Below, piece after piece: positions 20,290 through 32,012 of a DNA stretch of 64,000 nucleotides; the stretch's first letter is position 1, and every line of letters starts with the position of its first letter. The notes beneath the pieces were generated by a model, which saw only the letters and a program-made list of their open reading frames with translations, had not been told where the DNA came from and ran no database searches. The stretch lies in the NCBI GenBank assembly GCA_029780695.1, contig JAKOYD010000147.1, forward strand, positions 1 to 64,000, given 5' to 3'. Both the position numbers and the translations under genes were made by a program. The stretch is from Pseudomonadota bacterium. GTDB lineage: Bacteria > Pseudomonadota > Gammaproteobacteria > Burkholderiales > Burkholderiaceae_C.

Positions 20290-20727
20290 ATGATGCGACG
20301 CGCCTGGCGATATGTATGGCCCTTGCCCTGGACGTTGGCGGGCATGGCGGCGGCCACGCTGGCCGGCGTGCTGGGCGCCCGCTGGCAGTGGCGCCACGGC
20401 GTGCTCGAAGTGCATGGCGGCCTGGTGGCCCGGTGGTGCGGCCGCCTGCCGCCACCGTGCCGCTTCGACGCCATGACGCTGGGCCACGTCATTCTGGGCA
20501 TCGACGGCGCCTGCCTGGAACAGGCACGCGCGCATGAACACGTGCATGTGCGACAGTACGAGCGCTGGGGTCCGCTGTTCGTGCCAGCCTATCTGGCCTG
20601 CAGTGCCTGGCAATGGGCGCGGGGCGCCCCCGCCTACCGCGCCAATCCGTTTGAGCGCGAAGCCTACCGACTGGCGCCGCTGTGCCATCTCCCCGCCGCC
20701 GACAATGGCAGGATGAAGATGGAATAA
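20290..20727 (+). CDS. Small putative membrane metalloprotease-like protein with HExxH motif, unknown
   Basis: A 145-residue protein I cannot assign to a named family. A hydrophobic N-terminal segment (about residues 12-30) is followed by a short folded region with HEHVHVRQYERWG at 82-94. H82-E83-x-x-H86 fits a zinc-binding HExxH helix, and E122 or E124 in NPFEREAY could be the third ligand of a gluzincin. A second hydrophobic stretch is near 94-104. The ATG at 20290 is immediately followed by another ATG; no clear ribosome site is seen. grxD follows 30 bases later and may be co-transcribed. Protease activity is inference. Confidence 0.7.
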   Translation: MMRRAWRYVWPLPWTLAGMAAATLAGVLGARWQWRHGVLEVHGGLVARWCGRLPPPCRFDAMTLGHVILGIDGACLEQARAHEHVHVRQYERWGPLFVPAYLACSAWQWARGAPAYRANPFEREAYRLAPLCHLPAADNGRMKME

Positions 20728-20757
20728 TCGGCGCCACTGCAACGAAGGACCACGACC

Positions 20758-21084
20758 ATGGATCAGAACACCCAGCAGCGCATCGACGATCTCGTCAAGC
20801 AGAACGACATCGTGCTGTTCATGAAGGGCAACGCCAGCTTCCCGATGTGCGGCTTCTCCGGCCGCGCCATCCAGATTCTCAAGGCCTGCGGCGTCGAGCC
20901 GCGCGCCGTGACCACGGTAAACGTGCTGGAAGACGAGGCGGTGCGCCAAGGCATCAAGGAATACAGCCAGTGGCCCACCATCCCCCAGTTGTACGTCAAG
21001 GGCGAATTCATCGGTGGCTCGGACATCATGATGGAGATGTATGAGTCGGGCGAATTGCAATCGCTGGTGGCTGGCAACGCCTGA
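20758..21084 (+). CDS. grxD: Monothiol glutaredoxin, Grx4 family
   Basis: A 108-residue monothiol glutaredoxin. The active site is CGFS within FPMCGFSGRA; KGNASFPMCG, WPTIPQLYVKGEFIGGSDI and the final EL are standard. These proteins carry and deliver [2Fe-2S] clusters in the cytoplasm, usually with BolA-type partners. Length is normal. It ends before a strong terminator at 21098-21131 that it shares with the convergent DUF937-OmpA gene. Confidence 0.95.
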   Translation: MDQNTQQRIDDLVKQNDIVLFMKGNASFPMCGFSGRAIQILKACGVEPRAVTTVNVLEDEAVRQGIKEYSQWPTIPQLYVKGEFIGGSDIMMEMYESGELQSLVAGNA

Positions 21085-21097
21085 AATCACCAGGCAC

Positions 21098-21131
21098 AAA
21101 AAAACGGACGCCGAGGCGTCCGTTTTTTTTT
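21098..21131. terminator. Bidirectional Rho-independent terminator
   Basis: AAAAAAACGGACGC and GCGTCCGTTTTTTT pair around a 5-base loop. The A-run and T-run make it a good terminator for both grxD (+) and the convergent OmpA-domain gene (-). Confidence 0.85.
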
Positions 21132-21174
21132 GGCCGAAGGCCAGGCAAATGCCCGGCCTGCAAGCGGGCGGTGC

Positions 21175-22236
21175 TTACTTGCGCACCACCACTTCGACGC
21201 GGCGCGAAGCTGCGTTGGTCGCGCCAGTGCCGGAAGTTTCGGCCGGCTTTTCGAGCACGGTCCGGTCATGCGCGATGCCCTGGGCTTCCAGCGCGGCTTG
21301 AACGGCCTTGGCACGGTTCTTGGACAGCTCGGCGTTGGCGGCGGCGTTGCCCGTCGGGTCGTTGAAGCCGGAGATGACGGCCTTGGCGTCGCTGTTGGCC
21401 TTCAGGTAAGCCACCAGATCGGCCGACTTTGCGGCGAAGTCGCCGTGCACGTCGGTCTTGCCGGAGTCAAAGTACACCTTGAGGGCCGGCACGGTATCGA
21501 CCATCCAGCTCACCACGGCGGAGCCAGCAGGCTCGTCGGCGGCAGCGGCAGATGCGGCGGCGGCAGGTTCGCTGGCGGGCGCGGTGACCGCAGCGGCACT
21601 GCTGGACGCGGCCTCAGGCGCCGGTGCGCTAGAGACGGTTGCCGGAGCGGATGCGGGCGCGGTGGCGGCGGGCGGGGTGGCCTCGGTCGCGGTGCGGTTC
21701 TTGTTGCAGTACGACAGGCCGAACAGCGCGGCGGCGGCCACGACCAGCCACGGCAGCCACTTCATGGCACCGCCACTGCTGGCGGCAGCAGCGGGAGCCG
21801 CCACGGCAGCAGCGGCCGGCGCGGCCAGCAGACGCTGGCCAGCAGCGGCCAGGCCCGTCACCTCGGCCGGCAGAGCGGCAGGAATGCTGCCACCGGGCGT
21901 CAGGCGGCCGACCATGGCCGGCAGCAGGTAGCCGATGGCCGAAGTGGCGTTGTCGCGGTTCACGCCCAGGCGCGAAGTGATCATCGACAGCAGCCCGCCC
22001 GACGCGCCAAGCACGGTCTCGACTTGGCTGTTGCTGATGGGCTGAGCGCTGGGGCCGCCGCCCAGCCAGGACTGGATGATGGGGCCCAGGCCCGCGACCT
22101 TGAATTTTTCAAGGAAGCCGGCCAGGCCGCCGGTGTCACGGTTGGTCATGTAGGCCAGCAACATCTGGGCCAGGGGCAGGGCTTTGTCGCCCAGGCCGAA
22201 GCGCGCGGCGGCTTCGCGGATCAAAACGTCAAACAT
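21175..22236 (-). CDS. DUF937 (YidB-like) protein fused to an OmpA-type C-terminal domain
   Basis: A 353-residue protein with three parts. Residues 1-135 resemble YidB/DUF937 (VLGASGGLLSMITSRLG, IGYLLPAMVGRLTP). A membrane helix follows at about 158-177. Then comes a long Ala/Pro/Ser-rich linker (about 180-245) and an OmpA-like peptidoglycan-binding domain to the end (LKVYFDSGKTDVHGDF, the ISGFNDPTGNAAANAELSKNRA segment, and a final RRVEVVVRK). The predicted layout puts the DUF937 domain in the cytoplasm and the OmpA domain in the periplasm. A TATAAT-like box lies upstream at about 22317-22325 without a clear -35. Function unknown. Confidence 0.85.
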   Translation of the reverse strand: MFDVLIREAAARFGLGDKALPLAQMLLAYMTNRDTGGLAGFLEKFKVAGLGPIIQSWLGGGPSAQPISNSQVETVLGASGGLLSMITSRLGVNRDNATSAIGYLLPAMVGRLTPGGSIPAALPAEVTGLAAAGQRLLAAPAAAAVAAPAAAASSGGAMKWLPWLVVAAAALFGLSYCNKNRTATEATPPAATAPASAPATVSSAPAPEAASSSAAAVTAPASEPAAAASAAAADEPAGSAVVSWMVDTVPALKVYFDSGKTDVHGDFAAKSADLVAYLKANSDAKAVISGFNDPTGNAAANAELSKNRAKAVQAALEAQGIAHDRTVLEKPAETSGTGATNAASRRVEVVVRK

Positions 22237-22441
22237 GGTGAATTACCTTTCTGATTGTGGAGAGGAGCGCGTGCGGCCGCAGGATTGGTGCCCGGCGCAG
22301 TGCTGCTTACGCCCAAAAATTATAGAAAGCCTGGTGAAAGCTGGATGTCGGCTGACTCCTACAGAGCACCCTTTTTCCCCAAAAAGTTCACATATGCACC
22401 TGTAAACTGCCTCGCAGCGCCCGGCGCGCTACCCTGTGTCC

Positions 22442-23740
22442 ATGAGTTTCACGCAAAACCTGCTGCTGATCGCCCTGCTGATCGCGGCCAGCGCCTTCTT
22501 TTCGGTGGCCGAAATTTCGCTGGCCGCTTCGCGCCGGCTGCGCCTGCGCCAGCTGTCGGACGACGGCGACCCGCGGGCGCTGCGCGTGCTGCGCGTGCAA
22601 GAGCAACCGGGCTTTTACTTCACGGCCGTGCAGATCGGCCTGAACGCCATCGCGATTTTGGGCGGCATCGTCGGTGAGGGCTTGCTCAGCCCTTACCTGG
22701 CCGTGGCGCTGCAGCCCTGGCTGCCCGAGCGCACGGCGGCCAGCGTGGCGTTTGCCGGCTCGGTGGCGGTGGTGACGTCGCTGTTCGTGGTGTTCGCGGA
22801 CCTGGTGCCCAAGCGCCTGAGCATGGCCGAGCCGGAGCGCGTAGCGATGGCCGTGGTCGGGCCCATGGACCGCTTTTTGCTGGTGTTCAAACCCATCGTG
22901 TGGCTGTACACGCGCTGCGCCGATCTGATCATGCGCCTGTTCGGCCTGCCCAGCCAGCGCGACGACCGCATCACGCCCGACGACATCCTGGCGCTGGCCG
23001 AGGCCGGCACGCAGGCCGGCGTGCTGGACCGGCCGGAGCAGCAGGTGATCGAAAACGTGTTCGAACTGGACACCCGCACCGTGAGCAGCGCCATGACGCC
23101 GCGCGACCGCGTGGCCTGGCTGCGGCGCGACGCCAGCGATGGCGAGATCCGCGCGCTGATTGCGGCCCAGCCGTTCTCGACCTACCCGGTGTGCGACGGC
23201 GAGCTGGACCGCGTGCTGGGCTACGTCGACGCCAAGGACCTGTTCCAGCGCGTGCTCAACCAGCGCCCCATCGACCTGAAGGACGAGCAGCTGCTGCACA
23301 AGCTGGTGGTGGTGCCCGACAGCTTGAGCCTGTCCGAAGTGTTGCACCAGTTCCGCCAGCAGCACGAGGACTTTGCGCTGATCGTCAACGAATACAGCAC
23401 CGTGGTGGGCGTGGTGACGCTCAACGACGTGATGAGCACCGTGATGGGCGAGTTGGTAACCCCGCAGGACGAGGAATTGATCGTGCGGCGCGGCGACGGC
23501 TCGTGGCTGGCCGACGGCCACACGCCGATGGCCGACGTACAGCGCGCGCTGGTGCTGGACGAGTTGCCCAGCCCCGATCAGTACGACACGCTGGCCGGCT
23601 TTCTGATGGTGATGCTGCGCCGCGTACCGCGCCGCACCGACAGCGTGGTGTGGGGCGGCCACCGCTTCGAGGTAATGGACGTGGACAACTACCGCATCGA
23701 CCAGGTGCTGGTGACGCGGACCGAGGAGGCGGGCGCGTAA
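22442..23740 (+). CDS. CNNM/CorC-like (hemolysin-family) membrane protein, second paralogue
   Basis: A 432-residue protein with the same layout as the 18520 gene: a DUF21 membrane domain (AASAFFSVAEISLAASRRLRL, VVFADLVPKRLSMAEPERV), paired CBS domains (about residues 210-335) and a C-terminal CorC_HlyC domain. Members act in divalent cation handling. The ATG at 22442 follows GTGTCC; a GTG six bases upstream is less likely. An R1 repeat begins at the base after its TAA stop. Confidence 0.9.
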   Translation: MSFTQNLLLIALLIAASAFFSVAEISLAASRRLRLRQLSDDGDPRALRVLRVQEQPGFYFTAVQIGLNAIAILGGIVGEGLLSPYLAVALQPWLPERTAASVAFAGSVAVVTSLFVVFADLVPKRLSMAEPERVAMAVVGPMDRFLLVFKPIVWLYTRCADLIMRLFGLPSQRDDRITPDDILALAEAGTQAGVLDRPEQQVIENVFELDTRTVSSAMTPRDRVAWLRRDASDGEIRALIAAQPFSTYPVCDGELDRVLGYVDAKDLFQRVLNQRPIDLKDEQLLHKLVVVPDSLSLSEVLHQFRQQHEDFALIVNEYSTVVGVVTLNDVMSTVMGELVTPQDEELIVRRGDGSWLADGHTPMADVQRALVLDELPSPDQYDTLAGFLMVMLRRVPRRTDSVVWGGHRFEVMDVDNYRIDQVLVTRTEEAGA

Positions 23741-23800
23741 GCTAGCTTTTTTATAGCTTCAAGCGCTTTTCTGGCAAGCGCTAGGCAGCAAAAATCCATT
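23741..23800 (+). repeat. R1 dispersed repeat
   Basis: GCTAGCTTTTTTATAGC, then AAGCGCTT-TTCTGGC-AAGCGCT. It starts directly after a CNNM-gene stop and reaches into the 3' end of the convergent lytic transglycosylase gene. Confidence 0.75.
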
Positions 23801-24430
23801 TTTTCTGCGCGCCCAGCACCGCGTTGGGATACTGCGGCTTGCCGCGCGAGCCGTTGTAGCGGCCCAGCGTCATGAACAGGTCGCCGCGCTCGCGGTCCAG
23901 GTAGTGGCGCAGGATGACGCATCCAAAGCGCAGGTTGGTCTGCATGTGGAACAGCTTGCCGGCATCGCCGTCGCCGATCACGCGCGTCCAGAACGGCATC
24001 ACCTGCATGTAGCCCCGCGCACCCACGCTGGAGACGGCGTACTTGCGGAAAGCGCTTTCGACCTGCACCAGCCCCAGCACCAGCGAAGGCTCCAGCCCCG
24101 CGCGCTTGCTTTCGTACCAGATCGTCTGCAGGAATTCGGTGCGCTCGGTAAAGTCCTTCTTGCGCGGGTACAGCCGATCGCTCATGGCCGACAGCCAGCG
24201 CAGATAGGCTAGGCGCGCTTCGGTGCTGCTGAAGTGCGGCACCGGCGGCGCGCTGTTGGCGATGGCCGAGCTGAGGGCGCTGCGCACCGAGTCTGCCAGC
24301 GGTTCTTCCAGCTGGCCGCCGGCGCTTGCATGCTCATGAAATGAGAGCGCTATCGGCAATGCCAGCGCGCGCTGAAGCACCTTTCTTCTATCGAGAAAGG
24401 CGTCGCGGCGAGGCCGCGCGGCAGACGCCG

Positions 24431-24434
<4 letters not shown>
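23781..24434 (-). CDS. Lytic transglycosylase (SLT domain)
   Basis: A 217-residue protein with an N-terminal segment that may be a membrane anchor or signal (about residues 18-38) and a C-terminal SLT goose-lysozyme-like domain. The catalytic glutamate is E126 in [18 protein letters not shown], followed by YMQVMPFW. It cleaves peptidoglycan glycan strands to 1,6-anhydro ends. ATG 24434 overlaps the proS stop by four bases (ATGA), so it is translationally coupled to proS, as in other Burkholderiales. The last codons lie next to, or inside, an R1 repeat. Confidence 0.88.
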
Positions 24435-26176
<1,742 letters not shown>

Positions 26177-26225
26177 GGGGGGTGCGGCGCGCGAAGTCCA
26201 CGCCGTGCATGGGGTTTGTGCCCAC

Positions 26226-26253
26226 TTGCCGCGCCAGGCGCGCGGTGCATAAT
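26226..26253 (+). promoter_or_regulatory. Probable rppH promoter
   Basis: TTGCCG (26226-26231) and CATAAT (26248-26253) are separated by 16 bases in the proS-rppH divergent gap. The -10 is 31 bases before the rppH ATG. Confidence 0.45.
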
Positions 26254-26284
26254 GGTTGCAACTTATTGAATTTGGGGTTTGATT

Positions 26285-26935
26285 ATGCTTGACCGGGAAG
26301 GCTTTCGCCCGAACGTCGGCATCATCCTGCTCAACCAGAAGAATCAGGTATTTTGGGGCAAACGCATACGCACCCATTCCTGGCAGTTTCCGCAGGGTGG
26401 CATTGACCGGGGTGAATCGCCCGAGCAGGCCATGTACCGTGAACTGCATGAGGAAGTCGGCCTGCAGCCGGAGCATGTGCGCATTGTGGCCCGAACCCGC
26501 GACTGGTTGCGCTACGAGGTGCCAGACCGGTTCATCCGCCGCGACGCGCGCGGCCACTACCGGGGTCAGAAGCAGATTTGGTATCTGCTGCAATTGATCG
26601 CGCACGACTGGAACCTGAACCTGCGTGCCACCAGCCGCCCAGAATTCGACGCCTGGCGCTGGAACGACTACTGGGTGCCGCTGGACGTGGTGGTCGAGTT
26701 CAAGCGTGGCGTCTACGAAATGGCGCTGACCGAGCTGGCGCGCTTTTTGCCGCGGCAAGAACATCGCAATCGCTATTTGCGCGGCGGCATGCGTTCGCGC
26801 GACAACGGCGAATTCGCGCCCATCCACACACACGATCGGCCGGCGCCACCGCCCATGGTGATGGCCATGGCGCCCGGCGCGTCGGCTGGTGACAGCGTGC
26901 CGCGCATGCCCTTTGCGCCGCGGGACGATTCATGA
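26285..26935 (+). CDS. rppH: RNA pyrophosphohydrolase (Nudix)
   Basis: A 216-residue Nudix hydrolase that removes pyrophosphate from the 5' end of mRNA and so triggers decay. The start [15 protein letters not shown] and the Nudix box (GG at about residue 38 through REL and EEVG) are typical of RppH. The C-terminal 50 residues are a Pro/Met-rich extension longer than E. coli RppH, as in relatives. ATG 26285 is chosen over a TTG six bases upstream. It overlaps the next gene by four bases. Confidence 0.93.
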   Translation: MLDREGFRPNVGIILLNQKNQVFWGKRIRTHSWQFPQGGIDRGESPEQAMYRELHEEVGLQPEHVRIVARTRDWLRYEVPDRFIRRDARGHYRGQKQIWYLLQLIAHDWNLNLRATSRPEFDAWRWNDYWVPLDVVVEFKRGVYEMALTELARFLPRQEHRNRYLRGGMRSRDNGEFAPIHTHDRPAPPPMVMAMAPGASAGDSVPRMPFAPRDDS

Positions 26936-27471
26936 ACCGTTTTGCCAGCTCATGGCGCGCCAGCGGCGCGGCCGTGCTGGCGGCGGCCAACCTGTTCGTC
27001 GGGGCGATCCCCGCCTTTGCCCAGTACGCCGACCTGGATCGCGCCGACTGGAAGGAAGACGTGGCGCCGCCACCACCCGCCTACAGCACCCAGCGGTTGA
27101 TCGACATCGACATGCCGCGCGCTTCGTCGGTGCGCATGGGCATTGATCCGGCCACCATCACCATCAACCACCAGACCGGCATCGTGCGCTACGTGGCGGT
27201 GGCGCGCGGGCCGTCGGCGGTCAACGCCACCTACGAGGGCATTCGCTGCGCCACCGGCGAATACCGCGTGTACGCTCGCCAGGTGCAGGGCGGCGACTGG
27301 TCGCCCAACACCGACGAGCGCTGGCTCAGCATGCGCGGGCAAACCGCCGTGATGGTGCAGCACCCCGGCCGGCTGGCCCAGGGTGGCTTGTGCATCGGCA
27401 CCGGCACGCGCCAAACGGTGCCGGAAATGGTGCGCGAGCTGAAGTCGGGCAACCAGTCGCTCTATTATTGA
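26932..27471 (+). CDS. CNP1-like family protein, secreted
   Basis: A 179-residue protein of the CNP1-like family, named after a Neisseria/Burkholderiales cryptic protein. A signal peptide (residues 1-30, ending AFAQ) is followed by [10 protein letters not shown], a Pro-rich link and a beta-rich domain with conserved [15 protein letters not shown] and a Cys in [11 protein letters not shown] second Cys is in GGLCIGTG. Predicted periplasmic; function unknown. ATG overlaps the rppH stop (ATGA), so the two are coupled. Confidence 0.85.
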   Translation: MNRFASSWRASGAAVLAAANLFVGAIPAFAQYADLDRADWKEDVAPPPPAYSTQRLIDIDMPRASSVRMGIDPATITINHQTGIVRYVAVARGPSAVNATYEGIRCATGEYRVYARQVQGGDWSPNTDERWLSMRGQTAVMVQHPGRLAQGGLCIGTGTRQTVPEMVRELKSGNQSLYY

Positions 27472-27502
27472 TAGCGCTGTGCGGCGTAGACACGGCGCAT
27501 CA

Positions 27503-27516
27503 GCCCTATTGAGGGC
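27503..27516. terminator. Small hairpin between convergent genes
   Basis: GCCCT-ATTG-AGGGC lies between the CNP1-like gene and proB, which converge. The stem is short and has no T-run. Confidence 0.25.
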
Positions 27517-27521
27517 ACATT

Positions 27522-28667
27522 TCAGCGCGTAAGCACCAGGTTGTCGCGGTGCACCATCTCCGGCTCGGCCGCGTAGCCCAGTAGCGCGCCAATCTCGCTG
27601 GACGGCTTGCGGCAAAGCAGCCGCGCCTCGGCGCTCGAATAGTTGGCCAGGCCGCGCGCTATTTCGGCGCCCCCGGCGTCGCGAATGGCCACCACGTCGC
27701 CGCGCGCAAACACGCCGTCGACCTGCGTCATGCCGATGGGCAGCAGGCTGGTGCCCGCGCCACGCAGCTTGGCGACGGCGCCGTCGTCCACCACCAGCGC
27801 GCCGCGCAGCTGCAGATGGTCTGCCATCCACTGCTTGCGCGCCTGCATCTTCTGCGTCGGCGCCACCAGCAGCGTGCCAATGCGCTCGCCGCGCGACAGG
27901 CGGATCAGCACGTCAGGCTCGCGGCCCCAGGCGATCACGGTGGACGCGCCCGAGCCGGCCGCGCGCTTGGCGGCCAGGATCTTGGTCAGCATGCCGCCCT
28001 TGCCGATGCTGGAGCCGGCGCCGCCGGCCATGCGCTCCAGTGCCAGGTCGCCGGCGCGGGCTTCGTGCACGAATTCGGCCGCCGGGTTGCTGCGCGGATC
28101 GGCGGTGTACAGGCCCTTCTGGTCGGTCAGGATGATCAGCAGGTCGGCCTCGATCAGGTTGGCCACCAGCGCGCCCAGGGTGTCGTTGTCGCCGACCTTG
28201 ATTTCGTCGGTGACCACCGTGTCGTTTTCATTGATGACGGGCAGCACCTTGAACTGCAGCAGCGTCAGCAGCGTGGAACGCGCGTTGAGGTAGCGCTCGC
28301 GGTCGGCCAGGTCGGCGTGCGTCAGCAACACCTGCGCGCTGCGCAGGCCCTGCTCGCGCAACTTGGTCTCGTACATCTGCGCCAGCCCCATCTGGCCCAC
28401 GGCGGCGGCGGCCTGCAGTTCGTTGACTTCATGCGGCCGCTTGGTCCAGCCCAGCCGCTTCATGCCCTCGGCAATGGCGCCGCTGGACACCATGATCACC
28501 TCGCGCTGCGCGCCGGGTTCGTTCTCCAGCAGCGCCATCTGGCGGCACCACTCACCAATGGCCGCCTCGTCAAGGCCTCGCCCTTCGTTGGTCACTAGGC
28601 TGGAGCCCACCTTGATGACGATGCGGCGCGCCTGACGCAACACCTCGGAGATCGGTTGTTCGTTCAT
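27522..28667 (-). CDS. proB: Glutamate 5-kinase
   Basis: A 381-residue enzyme that phosphorylates glutamate at the first step of proline synthesis. The N-terminal amino acid kinase domain (about residues 1-265) has [13 protein letters not shown], the [15 protein letters not shown] segment, VINENDTV and [11 protein letters not shown]. The C-terminal PUA domain (about 285-370) begins at [10 protein letters not shown]-like sequence. Length is normal for the PUA form. It lies in the conserved rplU-rpmA-obgE-proB cluster, 56 bases after obgE, the gap being filled by a half R1 element. Confidence 0.95.
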   Translation of the reverse strand: MNEQPISEVLRQARRIVIKVGSSLVTNEGRGLDEAAIGEWCRQMALLENEPGAQREVIMVSSGAIAEGMKRLGWTKRPHEVNELQAAAAVGQMGLAQMYETKLREQGLRSAQVLLTHADLADRERYLNARSTLLTLLQFKVLPVINENDTVVTDEIKVGDNDTLGALVANLIEADLLIILTDQKGLYTADPRSNPAAEFVHEARAGDLALERMAGGAGSSIGKGGMLTKILAAKRAAGSGASTVIAWGREPDVLIRLSRGERIGTLLVAPTQKMQARKQWMADHLQLRGALVVDDGAVAKLRGAGTSLLPIGMTQVDGVFARGDVVAIRDAGGAEIARGLANYSSAEARLLCRKPSSEIGALLGYAAEPEMVHRDNLVLTR

Positions 28668-28700
28668 TTCAGGGTTCAGCGCACGGCTGGCGCGCGCCAG

Positions 28701-28720
28701 TAGCTATTTTTTTAGTAGCG
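28701..28720. repeat. R1 half element
   Basis: TAGCTATTTTTTTAGTAGCG is only the A/T hairpin part. It lies in the obgE-proB gap next to a GCTGGCGCGCGCCAG palindrome (28686-28700). Confidence 0.5.
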
Positions 28721-28723
28721 ATC

Positions 28724-30462
<1,739 letters not shown>

Positions 30463-30517
30463 GGGAATCCTCTTCGATTCGATATCTCCACCGGACGGAT
30501 TTCCGGCAGAACTGCGC

Positions 30518-30546
30518 ATTATAGCCACGGCAGCCCATTGCCGCAA
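30518..30546 (-). promoter_or_regulatory. rplU promoter
   Basis: On the minus strand TTGCGG (30541-30546) and TATAAT (30518-30523) are 17 bases apart. Predicted start near 30511, giving a leader of about 50 bases before rplU. On the other strand a TATAAT at 30599-30604 may serve ispB but lacks a good -35. Confidence 0.65.
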
Positions 30547-30640
30547 ATGAGTCGCCTGGCCCCGCGCCAGCGGGCAACCCAGCGCGGCAGGCCAATCCTA
30601 TAATCGAAGCAGCCCGCGACGGCAGAGTGCGCATCGCGGC

Positions 30641-31639
30641 GTGTCCAGCGTTTCAGCCTTGACTTCCTCCACCCCCACCCACCGTGCCTTGGCGCTGGCC
30701 GCCGACGACATGCGAGAGGTCGACGCGACCATCCTGCGCCGCCTCGAATCGGACGTGCCCCTGGTCGGCCAGGTGGCGAGCTACATCATTTCGGCCGGCG
30801 GCAAGCGCTTGCGGCCCGTGCTGCTGACACTGATGTGCAACGCGCTGGGCTGCACGCACCCGCAGCGCCACAGCATGGCGGCGGTGGTCGAGTTCATTCA
30901 CACGGCAACGCTGCTGCACGACGACGTGGTGGACGAGTCCACCCTGCGGCGCGGCCGTGCCACGGCGAACGAAACCTTCGGCAACCCCGCCAGCGTGCTG
31001 GTGGGAGACTTTCTGTACTCCCGGGCTTTCCAGATGATGGTCGAGACCGGGAACATGCGCGTCATGCAGGTGCTGGCCGACGCCACCAACATCATTGCCG
31101 AAGGCGAAGTCCTGCAGCTGATGAACATGCACGACGCCTCGCTGGATGAAGCTGCCTACCTGCGCGTCATCCGATCCAAGACCGCCAAGCTGTTCGAAGC
31201 CAGTTGCCGGCTGGCCGCCATCCTCGCCAACGCCGCGCCCGACGTTGAAGCCGCGTGCAGCGCCTATGGCCAGTCGCTGGGCACTGCCTTCCAGGTCATC
31301 GACGACGTGCTCGACTACGACGGCGACAGCGCCGAAATGGGCAAGAACCTGGGCGACGACCTGCGCGAAGGCAAGGCGACGCTGCCGCTTATCCTGGCCA
31401 TGCAACTGGGCAGCAGCCAGGACGCCGCGCTGGTGCGCCAGGCCATCGAGACCGGCAGCACCGATGAGTTGCCGCGCATCATTGAAATCGTCCGCCGCAC
31501 CGGCGCGCTGGAACGCACCCGCGAGGCGGCGGCCGCGCAGGCCCAGCTGGCGGTCGAGGCCGCCCGCGCGCTGCCGGTCAATGCCTACTCAAACAGTTTG
31601 ATAGAATTGGCGGCTCAGCTATTGCAGCGGCGCTCGTGA
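30641..31639 (+). CDS. ispB: Octaprenyl diphosphate synthase (polyprenyl synthetase)
   Basis: A 332-residue trans-prenyltransferase that builds the ubiquinone side chain. First Asp-rich motif HDDVVDES and second VIDDVLDYDGD are present, with GGKRLRPVL near residue 50 and GDFLYSRAF. The start is GTG 30641; a later start would leave out little, so the N-terminal 20 residues are uncertain. It is divergent from rplU, the standard arrangement in proteobacteria. The C-terminal end has a weak R1-like patch. Confidence 0.94.
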   Translation: MSSVSALTSSTPTHRALALAADDMREVDATILRRLESDVPLVGQVASYIISAGGKRLRPVLLTLMCNALGCTHPQRHSMAAVVEFIHTATLLHDDVVDESTLRRGRATANETFGNPASVLVGDFLYSRAFQMMVETGNMRVMQVLADATNIIAEGEVLQLMNMHDASLDEAAYLRVIRSKTAKLFEASCRLAAILANAAPDVEAACSAYGQSLGTAFQVIDDVLDYDGDSAEMGKNLGDDLREGKATLPLILAMQLGSSQDAALVRQAIETGSTDELPRIIEIVRRTGALERTREAAAAQAQLAVEAARALPVNAYSNSLIELAAQLLQRRS

Positions 31640-31659
31640 ACTTCACCCGCTCTGCACAT

Positions 31660-31736
31660 CGGGGTGTAGCTTAGCCTGGTAGAGCGCTACGTTCGGGACG
31701 TAGAGGCCGGAGGTTCGAATCCTCTCACCCCGACCA
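31660..31736 (+). tRNA. tRNA-Pro (anticodon CGG)
   Basis: A 77-nucleotide cloverleaf. Acceptor stem CGGGGTG/CACCCCG, anticodon stem CTACG/CGTAG with loop TTCGGGA (anticodon CGG), T loop TTCGAAT and encoded CCA (31734-31736). It lies between ispB and pilB. The 276 bases from here to pilB (31737-32012) hold no gene or repeat that I can recognise. Confidence 0.96.
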
Positions 31737-32012
31737 ATCCACAGCATCTTCCGTTCATCCCTGCCACAGGGGATGCCGCGTGCTGGCTGGCAAGCGCGGC
31801 GGGCACATCGGCCTTCATATAGGCACATCGTCTGACGTGATGTGGCGCGGCAGTGAGCGCGGCTGGATATTTCGACGCAAAGCCGCTTGCCCGTGCAAGC
31901 CCGTTGTCGAATGGCACCCACGAACCACCCGATGCGGACTGCATCATCATTTACACGATTTCACCGATCGGCGATGATCGCACCGCTGTCCCAGCCCGTC
32001 TGAATACCCGAT

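Noticed and set aside
31687-31950. Minus-strand open frame across tRNA-Pro, ending with RGFEPPASTSRT-like residues
   Set aside because: This is a well-known spurious translation of a tRNA-Pro gene, and there is no ribosome site or homology.
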